In this document: positions 1 to 7,051 of the stretch, piece by piece
How positions within the stretch are numbered: the stretch's first letter is position 1
Layout of the letters: each line of letters starts with the position of its first letter
Assembly: GCA_013180625.2 (NCBI GenBank)
Contig: SNVD02014732.1
Coordinates: forward strand, 29,153-93,152
Reading direction: 5' to 3'
DNA: 64,000 nucleotides
Source of the DNA: Boswellia sacra
Taxonomy: Eukaryota > Streptophyta > Magnoliopsida > Sapindales > Burseraceae
Program-made: the position numbers and the translations under genes
Notes under the pieces: model-generated
What the model saw: the letters and a program-made list of their open reading frames with translations, nothing else
What the model was told of the DNA's origin: nothing
The model's database searches: none

Positions 1-213
1 CACTCATCTCCACGTGTGCTTACGACATGGGGTAGTCATATGGTTTGTCAAAAAGAAAACTTGAAATTAAAAACAAACAAAATCAACAAACAACAACAAC
101 ACAAAAACAACATTGATAATCAGATCAAACGAAACAAGAAAAAAAAATTGACAATAACAACACACATTCAAATATACAAGTAGTGTGATTGTGGCTCACA
201 TCTTCCTCTGGTT
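1..213 (-). promoter_or_regulatory. Spacer between zinc-ORF and LOG of element Z (cut by window edge)
   Basis: Reverse complement of the spacer that follows the zinc-ORF in elements A (about 5885-6100) and E (about 46905-47110). It holds a G/T-rich tract and, at 11-16, one CACTTG-free perfect G-box core (CACGTG), matching the first 67-bp repeat of A and E. By analogy the LOG gene of element Z should lie just beyond the left edge of the window. Nothing else is visible here. Confidence 0.7.
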
Positions 214-634
214 TTACGTCCAGTAACGGCTGAAACGCCTTCTATGAGTCGGGGATTTGCTTCCCATCCAGTTTTCTTATAAACTGGCAAACAGGGTCGT
301 TTTAGTCAGATTCCCTAGACTATAACACTGCAATTCATCACGAAATTGTGTCCATAGATTAAGCAATTCACGCTGAACAAGTCCACAAGAATGTGACTCG
401 AGAGTTAACAAAACATTATCCAGCGACTCATTACTCAAACCATTCTTAATAAATGAAAGTTTATCTTCTCTATTCCTGGACACAAAACCTAATGAACGAC
501 AAGTCTGGTTACAATTCCATCTAGCACATTTATAACATACTTGTAACCTTTTCGCTCTTCGCCTCTTGGCGTAGTAGCTCTTTCCTAGACCAGGCATGTA
601 TTTTGCGAGATTAATGTCCGGCTCACCGGACAAT
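214..634 (-). pseudogene. Zinc-ORF, 3' part (element Z), interrupted by element A
   Basis: Minus-strand copy of the 193-aa basic zinc-binding ORF, starting inside it at the segment LSGEPDINLAKYMPGLGK. The basic stretch KRRRAKR and the C-x2-C-x4-C-x3-C cluster (CYKCARWNCNQTC) are intact. A one-base deletion in an A-run near 300 shifts the frame before the C-terminal end seen in element E. The 5' part is absent because the plus-strand LTR of element A begins exactly at 635; the five bases before it (ACAAT, 630-634) would be the target-site duplication. Z is probably the distal half of element C (10968-17215): both are minus strand, and together they make one element split by the A/B insertion. 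Confidence 0.8.
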
Positions 635-2034
635 TGATAGGTGTCTATTTATGTATTACTTTTATATCAATTCGTCCATGTTTCTTTGCTATATTCCTTG
701 GTATTTTTATGTTTTTGTGTGGTTTTGATTTTGTAGGAGTTTTGGAGCAACTTGCACAAAAATGGAGTAAAACCCTTCATTTTCACCTCTGCTAGTCAGT
801 GATCTTCTCGGATTTAATTGTATTGATATACAATGAACCCGACGACATGTTATATACCGTTGGAAAGCTCTCGAAGTCTATTTTCTGGAGAAATTTACGG
901 TTTATAAATCCATTCAGTGTACCAAAAGTTGTAATCAAAACAGTGTGAGATGTATAGAAATATAATTCCACACAGCATGTATAATACGGGGCACTGTAGC
1001 AATTCACTGTAGCCGAGTATTTAAACACATTTTAGGGTTTTATTTTGATAACTTGAAGAGGGGAGAACGTGGAGGAGGCTGCATCTTTGGATTTCTCTCA
1101 TCTCTTGGAGGTCTTGAAGGAGATTGAAGGCTTGGAAAGAGGAAGAACTACAAATCCTAAGAGATTTCATCAAATTTGCTAAGTTTTCCCTTTCCCTTTC
1201 ATTTTCTGGAATGCCTCCATATTGTATTGTATTTGTATTCTATCTGAATATGTGTAACTAAATCTGAATTGGTTGAGGGTGATTCAAAGCCCTTGATATG
1301 GTTTTTGTGAATTGATTGTGCAAGGAATTGTTATCCAATTCTCTAATTGAAGTTGCTTGTATTTTCCCATGTTTAATGCTTATGATTGCTTGCTGGATTG
1401 TATTTGGTTGGCCAACTGAATATAATCTGGATATTGTCTATTGTAGACTAGAAATCTTGATCCGTAATTGTCTTGAATTTCTAATCATTAGTAGCAAAAT
1501 TGTGATCAGAGATTGCAATTGGAGAATATAACCTAAGTTAAATAATCCGAGCTGGTGGGTTTATTGCTTAGATCAACCTGTCTTTCTTTTCATAATGCAT
1601 CCATTGAATTAAATTTAGAGAGCTTGTTCTAGGTTGTTTAATGGATAGAGATTAAGTAAAGAGCCTATTTTATTTAACAACAAAGTAAGGAAAGATTGGG
1701 ATAACAGAGCTTGTTGTTATCTACGGTTGATAACTTCAATGCTGTAATTGGATTACAATTCTATGTTAATTCACAAATTCATATCTTGTGGCAGAGAATG
1801 AACTCTTAACCAAGTGTCTCTCATTGATTTTTCACTCAATTTAACTTTGCTTTGTGTTATTCTTCATTTGCTTTCGTATTAAGTTTAGTTAATCAATCAA
1901 CAAAACCCCACCTGTTTAGTTTATTATTGCTGGAAAATAACAAATTCAATTAGAATCAATCCTCGTGGGAACGATATCTACTTATCACTTTATTACTTGT
2001 GCGACTAGTATACTTGCTAGTTTCGAACGCAACA
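635..2034 (+). mobile_element. 5' LTR of element A (Athila-like family 1)
   Basis: Starts TGATAGGTGTC and ends GAACGCAACA (other copies end GCATCA), followed 6 bases later by a primer-binding site. It is about 1400 bp. Near-identical LTRs lie at 9025-10431, 42357-43766 and 50127-51542 on this strand and at 15793-17215 on the other. A TATA-like box TATTTAAAC at 1018-1026 follows copies of the motif CACTGTAGC. This LTR lacks one copy of that motif relative to its partner at 9025, so the two LTRs of A have diverged. Confidence 0.93.
1018..1026 (+). promoter_or_regulatory. LTR TATA-like box
   Basis: TATTTAAAC immediately downstream of tandem CACTGTAGC motifs and upstream of the conserved sequence TTTTAGGGTTTTATTTT. 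The same arrangement occurs in all family 1 LTRs (for example about 9415-9423 and 42746-42756). It is the best candidate for the RNA polymerase II promoter of the element. Inferred from sequence only. Confidence 0.5.
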
Positions 2035-2040
2035 AGTTTT

Positions 2041-2058
2041 TGGCGCCGTTGCCGGGGA
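2041..2058 (+). other. Primer-binding site, element A (tRNA-Asp type)
   Basis: TGGCGCCGTTGCCGGGGA is complementary to the 3' end of plant tRNA-Asp including CCA, the primer used by Athila and Calypso elements. It lies 6 bases after the LTR end. The same site occurs at 10437, 43773 and, reversed, at 15769-15786. Confidence 0.9.
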
Positions 2059-2147
2059 TTGATTTTCTAATCGATTTGTTATTTTGTTTTCATTGTTGAT
2101 TCATATTTTGTTTGTTTTTCTTTTTTGATTGTTTGTGTTTAGACGAC

Positions 2148-3743
2148 ATGGCAGTAAACTTCCATCAATTCAGTGGCGGATTTGAGCCACAACTACCATG
2201 GAGAGTAAATGAGGTAAGCACTCCGAACATTGAACAATAACTTTTTGAGTTAACTTCTCTTGTGGAAAACATGGCTGTAGGACATATGCAGAAATCTTAT
2301 GCATGTGAGGTATATTCTACCATGGAGCATCTAATCGACATGTATCCAATTTTGCAAGGAGAAATGGAACAAGCCAATACCATGGATGGATTTCCAGGAC
2401 AAACAAGGCAATGGTATGATCCCTTCTCTAACACTTGTAATGCTGGATGGGAAGATCACCTTAATTTCAGTTACTGAAATCATCAACCAATCGCCCCAAA
2501 TGCCATACCAAATCGGCCACAAGGTTTTAATCAACTTAGAGTGCAGCAACCATTTCAAATGCAACCACCACCAATGCCACAACCAGCAGCACAACCAGCT
2601 CCAGAAAGCTTAGGTATGTCACTCCAGGATATTGTTAATGCACTTGCCACTAACACAATGCAATTCCAGCAGGAAACTGGGGCAAGTATCCAAAACCTGG
2701 CAAATCAAATGGGACAATTGGCTACCAGCATGGGCAAATTCGAGGGCCAAGACTCAGAAAAATTATCTTCTCAAACGGTGATCAATCCAAGAGAGAATGC
2801 TTGTGTGATAAGTTTGCAAAATGGAGAGCAATTAGATGTCCTGCCAAAGAAATCACAAACTGATGAAGGAGATGACACCACTTTCACCATGAACAAAACA
2901 CTGACTTCTCAGGTAAATGAGGTAAGCACTCCGAACATTGAACAACAACTTTCTGAGCTAACCTCTCTTGTGGAAAACATGGCTGTAGGAGATATGCAAA
3001 AATCTTATGAATGTGGGATATATTCTACGATGGAGCATCCAATCGACATGTATCCAACTTTACAAGAAGAATATATGGAACAAGCCAATTCCATGGGTGG
3101 ATTTCCAGGACAAACGAGGCAATGGTATGATCCTTTCTCTAGCACTTACAATGCTGGATGGGAAAATCAACATAATTTCAGTTACTGGAATCATCAACCA
3201 ATCACTCCAAATGTGATACCAAATCGGCCACAAGGTTTCAATCAACCTAGAGTACAGCAACCATTTCAAATGCAACCACCACCAATGCCACATTCAGCAC
3301 CACAACCAGCTTTACAAAACTCAGGTATGTCTCTCCAAGATATTGTTAATGCACTTGCCACTAACACAATGCAATTCCAGCAGGAAACTGGGGCAAGTAT
3401 CCAAAAATCTCGCAAATCAAAGGACAATGGCTACTAGAATGAGCAAATTCGAGGGGCCAATGCTAGAAAAATTATTCTTCCTCAAACGGTGATCAATCCA
3501 AGAGAGAATTCTTGTTCGATAACTTTGCAAAATGGAGAGCAATTAGATGTCCTACCAAAGAAATCACAAATTGATGAAGGAGATGACACCACTTCCACCA
3601 TGAACAAAACACTGACTTCTCAGGTAAATCCTATAACTCCCATTCCTTCATATGTTTCTCCTCCACTTTTTCCTAGTAGATTTGCACAATCGAAGGAGAA
3701 ACAAGAACAGAAATCCTGGAAACTTCTCACAAAATCGAGGTAA
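2148..3743 (+). pseudogene. Shortened gag remnant of element A, with internal tandem duplication
   Basis: Begins at an ATG (MAVNF) that corresponds to a position about 275 residues into the full gag of element C, so the conserved Retrotrans_gag core is absent. In-frame stops occur at about 2238 and 2475, and there is a frameshift near 3410. The segment from about 2205 to 2910 is repeated at about 2910-3620 (708-bp period), joined at the sequence CTCAGGTAAAT. The zinc knuckle that reads C-x2-C-x4-H-x4-C in element C is C-x2-Y-x4-H-x4-Y in both copies here. Glutamine- and proline-rich segments follow, as in Athila gag. It cannot make a working capsid protein. Confidence 0.85.
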
Positions 3744-3755
3744 ATACACCACTAG

Positions 3756-4523
3756 ATGGCTATCAAGCAAGTGCCTCGTTATGCAAAATTTTTCAAAGAG
3801 TTATGCACCAACAAGAGGAAGTTGAAAGGAAATGAGAAGGTAAGTGTGGGGGAAAATGTTTCAGCTGTATTGCAAAGAAAAATTCCTCCGAAATGCAAAG
3901 ATCCAAGTACGTTCACCATTCCATGCACCATTGGTAATACCAAGTTTGAAAGAGCTATGTTAGATTTAGGAGCATTTATTAATGTCATGCCATATTCTAT
4001 ATGCTTCTTTAAATCTTGGACCTTTGCGAAAACTGGTATTACCATTCAGTTTGCTGATCATTTTAATGCATATCCCAAAAGAGTTGTGGAAGATGTGCTT
4101 GTGCAGGTGAATCAATTGGTTTTTCTAGCAGACTTTTATGTCCTTAAAATAGAGAATGAGACATCTCCTAATCCAACTCCGATTCTTTTAGGGAGACCAT
4201 CCTTGAAAACTGCTAGAACCAAGATTGATGTTCATGATGGCACTCTCGTCATAGAGTTTGATGGCAAAATGATCCGTTTCAATATTTTCGAGTCAATGAG
4301 GTACCCTAGTAACTTGCATTCTGTTTTTGCAGTTGACATTATTGATTCTTTGCCACAACACTATTTTGAGTTAACTCGCAAGGATGGATTGGAAATGGCT
4401 ATTAATGAGCTCATAGGGACAGAAAATTCCAAAGAACCAAGAAGGTTGATACAAATGTCCAAAGAAATGGAGGAAGCTATGGCATGCTTAGATAAGACCA
4501 TAGCCATAACTACAAATAGGTAG
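3756..4523 (+). pseudogene. Retroviral-type aspartic protease region, element A
   Basis: A 255-codon open stretch starting at AIKQVPRYAKF. The aspartic protease signature appears as LDLGAFINVMPYS (family consensus DLGASINVMPYS), followed by VVEDVLVQVNQLVFLADFYVL and the ILLGRP(S/F)LKTA motif. It continues in the usual Athila gag-pro layout. In G the matching protease is at 62812-63060, in C at 13205-13765. The catalytic Asp is present. The reading frame has lost its connection to gag by an upstream stop at 3743, and no RT follows. Beyond 4523 only decayed linker is seen, to about 4800. Confidence 0.85.
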
Positions 4524-5171
4524 ATGTTTTCATGCATCAATTTCCTTTAATCTATATGAAAGTCTCTTTCTGTGATGAAGCCAATACCGTGGAGCTTAAG
4601 TCCTTCCAGATCATTTGATCATGATTCTTGGGTGAGGAATGGTCTGTGTCAATAAATGAAAATGGCTTGCACGAATACAAGAAGAGAAAACTCGTCCGAA
4701 TACTTATAGATTCACAAAATAGATATGGGTGGACGGTGCTAACATCCAAGGTCCCAGCCATAGCATGCACCCATTATTGTTGAGAAGGATCCAAGCCATT
4801 AGAGAAGCACAAAAGAAATTGGATATCCCATGATGGAACCAACGTACGGGCTGAGGAGTAAACCAAGAGGCTTATTGTTGGGAGGCAACCCAATGTTTTT
4901 GAAAAATAAAAAAAAAGAAGAAAAGAAAAATAAAATGAGGGAATAATGATCGATTTTTGTGTCTCAAGGAGATTCCTTTCGTAGGCCATCAAATTGATCA
5001 GGTTTTATCTCTCTTTGCCATCTGTCTCATCTGTTTTTTATATTTTTTACTTGTTTTTGACTTTTGTTTGCTATTGTGTGGTTATCTCTTTTATGTGTCT
5101 TTAGTTTTGTTTTTGCTCTTTTCTTTTCCTTTCTTTTGTTTAATTTGATTACTCTGTGCTTTGAGCTCATT
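4524..5171 (+). other. Pol-deletion junction and T-rich intron-like region, element A
   Basis: 4524-4800 is a decayed copy of the protease-RT linker. At about 4800-4900 the sequence passes directly into a segment ending GGGAGGCAACCCAATG that in element F lies after integrase, so RT, RNase H and integrase are missing. Element E has the same join at about 45830-45915. From about 5000 to 5170 the sequence is strongly T-rich and ends TTGTGCAG|CAG, which looks like a plant 3' splice site in front of the zinc-ORF. Confidence 0.65.
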
Positions 5172-5276
5172 GTGCAGCAGCTTGTGGAAACATCCAAACG
5201 GAAGTTGAAGTCATTCGCCAAAGGTTTGAAACGTGCATATCTTGGAGAAAAACAAACTCGATCGCATTATCGGTAA
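5172..5276 (+). repeat. Duplicated protease-RT linker segment upstream of the zinc-ORF
   Basis: The frame ending at 5276 reads KRKLKSFAKGLKRAYLGEKQ. It matches, residue for residue in spacing, the protease-RT linker of element G near 62350-62430 (LELKPLPEGLKYAYLGENQ) and the linker of element E (LELKSLPDHLNYGFLGEN). A second copy of part of pol therefore lies between the pol end and the zinc-ORF. It is also present in E (46196-46304) and F (41747-41849, where it reads WELKPLLEGLKRAYL), but not visibly in G. Confidence 0.7.
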
Positions 5277-5299
5277 TATCTCATCTTTTCTCCTCTTCA

Positions 5300-5882
5300 A
5301 TGGATGCCGATATCTTTTTGTCAAACCTTCGTAAATATTTTCCTTCACTTCCTCAAAATGATGTGTTTAAAATTTATAAAGTACGGATGACTAGACTTTG
5401 GGCGTTGATGCTCCTAAATGTGCCTGCTGATATTCGATGGCTTATCGAAGCCAAGGTGAGATTGTCCGGTGAGCCGGACATTAATCTCGCAAAATAAATG
5501 CCTGGTCTAGGAAAGAGCTACTACGCCAAGAGGCGAAGAGCGAAAAGGTTACAAGTATGTTATAAATGTGCTAGATGGAATTGTAACCAGACTTGTCGTT
5601 CGTTAGGTTTTGCGTCCAGGAATAGAGAAGATAAACTTTCATTTATTAAGAATGGTTTGAGTAATGAGTCGCTGGATAATGTTTTGTTAACTCTCGAGTC
5701 ACATTCTTGTGGACTTGTCCAGCGTGAATTGCTTAATCTATGGACACAATTTCGTGATGAATTGCAGTGTTATAGTCTAGGGAATCTGACTAAAAACGAC
5801 CTTGTTTGCCAGTTTATAAGAAAACTGGATGGGAAGCAAATCCCCGACTCATAGAAGACATTTCAGCCGTTTACTGGACGTA
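5300..5882 (+). pseudogene. Basic zinc-binding ORF, element A (one internal stop)
   Basis: Starts MDADIFLSNLRKYFPSLPQN and is almost identical to the intact 193-aa copy at 46323-46904. A single nonsense change (TAC to TAA at about 5495-5497) splits it after residue 65, just before MPGLGK. The downstream half (5498-5854) keeps KRRRAKR and the cluster CYKCARWNCNQTC. A one-base insertion near the end (CAAATCCCCGACTC versus CAAATCCCGACTC in E) shifts the frame before the C-terminal HRRRFSRYW seen in E. Function is unknown. The basic patch plus four-Cys cluster suggests nucleic-acid binding. It lies between the pol remnant and LOG in every element of the window. Confidence 0.85.
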
Positions 5883-6074
5883 AAACCAGAGGAAGATGTG
5901 AGCCACAATCACAACTACTTGTATATTTGAATGTGTATTGTTGTTGTCGAATTTTATTTCTTTCTTGTTTCGTTTGATCGATTATCAATGTTGTTTTTGT
6001 GTTGTTGTTGTTTGTTGATTTTGTTTGTTTTAATTTCAAGTTTTCTTTTAGACAAACCATATGACTACACTATG

Positions 6075-6215
6075 GCATAAGTACACGTGGGAGACAAGTG
6101 TGGAGGTTTTGTCAACCTCCGCCGAAAGTGTATCTCCATTTTCCATGCTTCACGTGGGAGACACGTGTGTAGGTTTTGTCAAACCTCGCCGAAAGCATAT
6201 CTCATTTTTTCAAAT
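6075..6215 (+). repeat. 67-bp tandem repeats with G-box cores upstream of LOG (two units)
   Basis: Two imperfect copies of a unit built around CACGTGGGAGACA, a palindromic stretch AGGTTTTGTCAACCTCCGCCGAAAG, and a T-rich tail. CACGTG occurs at 6084-6089, 6151-6156 and 6162-6167; the first two are exactly 67 bp apart. CACGTG is the G-box core bound by plant bZIP and bHLH factors. Element E has three units with the same 67-bp spacing. The unit lies 200-320 bp upstream of the LOG ATG. Confidence 0.75.
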
Positions 6216-6295
6216 CTTGGGGCGATAAATCTGCATCGAGCAACCCCCACCAAAAGTATGTCCCCATGTGTAAAAATTTGAGAGTTTTATGGGTG

Positions 6296-6303
6296 TATAT
6301 ATA
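6296..6303 (+). promoter_or_regulatory. TATA-like box upstream of LOG, element A
   Basis: TATATATA at 105 bp before the LOG ATG, downstream of the G-box repeats. A matching box lies 113 bp before the ATG in element E (47378-47384), and CTATATAGG lies about 92 bp before the ATG in the unrelated-LTR element G (58642-58647). The shared position suggests a promoter dedicated to LOG. In F it has decayed. Confidence 0.5.
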
Positions 6304-6400
6304 CATTCTGCATATTTTCATATGTCATTCCATAACCTGTCTTGCAATTGAAAAGCATAATATCTAACGTTTCTTACACAAGATTAGAGCACTTGTAGAA

Positions 6401-7051
6401 ATGGAGAAAACACCAATTCGGCGATTCCGCAATATATGCGTATTTTGCGGATCGCAATTTGGTAAAGATGGAGAGTTTACCACAGCAGCTCTTGATCTTG
6501 GTAGGAAATTAGCTGCGAGGGGTATTAATTTGATTTATGGAGGGGGTAGTCTTGGGTTAATGGGGTGTGTGTCAACAGGTGCATCCCTAGGAGGGAGCAA
6601 AGTTCTCGGCATTATCCCTAAACCATTAGCTGTACGAGATATCGTAGGCAACACAATTGGGGAAGAGTTACAGGTCTCTAGTAGGCATGAGCGTATTGCA
6701 CATATGGTTGTTAAGTCCGATGCATTTATAGCTTTGCCGGGTGGTTATGGTACATTAGAGGAGATATTTCAAATCACCTCTTGGGCACAGCTAAACATCC
6801 ATCGGAAACCCATTGGTTTGTTAAATGTTAATAATTTTTTTGATGGTTTGTTGTCCTTTCTTGATCAAGCTGTAGAAAAAAATTTCATCTCACCGTCAGC
6901 GAGGCAAATCCTGGTTACAGCTTCAACTGCAGGGGAGTTAATTGATAAACTCCAAGAATTCGTCTATTCGCCTGATTCAACAATGGCTCGGATAGATTGG
7001 TTTGGAGAAGGCAATAAGAGGCGTAAACTCGATTTAACGCTCCATCTGTAA
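6401..7051 (+). CDS. LOG: Retrotransposon-borne LOG: cytokinin riboside 5'-monophosphate phosphoribohydrolase
   Basis: Intact, intronless 216-aa ORF of the LOG (lysine-decarboxylase-like, Rossmann) family. LOG enzymes hydrolyse cytokinin nucleoside 5'-monophosphates to the active free base and ribose 5-phosphate, in the cytosol and nucleus. Seen in order: ICVFCGSQFGK at 12-22, GGGSLGLMG at 47-55, LGIIPK at 69-74, the Arg-bearing HERIAHM at 96-102 (Arg98), [10 protein letters not shown] at 112-121 (ending at Glu121), and IHRKPIGLLN at 133-142. Arg98 and Glu121 align with the catalytic pair of plant LOGs. The C-terminus is unusual: KRRK (206-209) followed by LDLTLHL (210-216), an NLS-like stretch plus an EAR-like LxLxL motif. 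The start is fixed by the ATG before EKTPIRRFR, conserved in E. Host LOG genes have several introns; this copy has none, so it looks cDNA-derived. It lies inside element A, not beside it. Confidence 0.92.
   Translation: MEKTPIRRFRNICVFCGSQFGKDGEFTTAALDLGRKLAARGINLIYGGGSLGLMGCVSTGASLGGSKVLGIIPKPLAVRDIVGNTIGEELQVSSRHERIAHMVVKSDAFIALPGGYGTLEEIFQITSWAQLNIHRKPIGLLNVNNFFDGLLSFLDQAVEKNFISPSARQILVTASTAGELIDKLQEFVYSPDSTMARIDWFGEGNKRRKLDLTLHL

Noticed and set aside
1316..1531. Short ORFs within the LTRs (1316-1531, 9753-10010, 43117-43344, 50889-51116, 16216-16431)
   Set aside because: They shift frame between LTR copies and carry no domain; they are chance ORFs in the leader part of the LTR.
6401..7051. 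LOG as an ordinary host gene next to a retrotransposon
   Set aside because: It is intronless and recurs with the same neighbours between pol and LTR in four elements of two families. A host gene would not be duplicated with exactly these boundaries.
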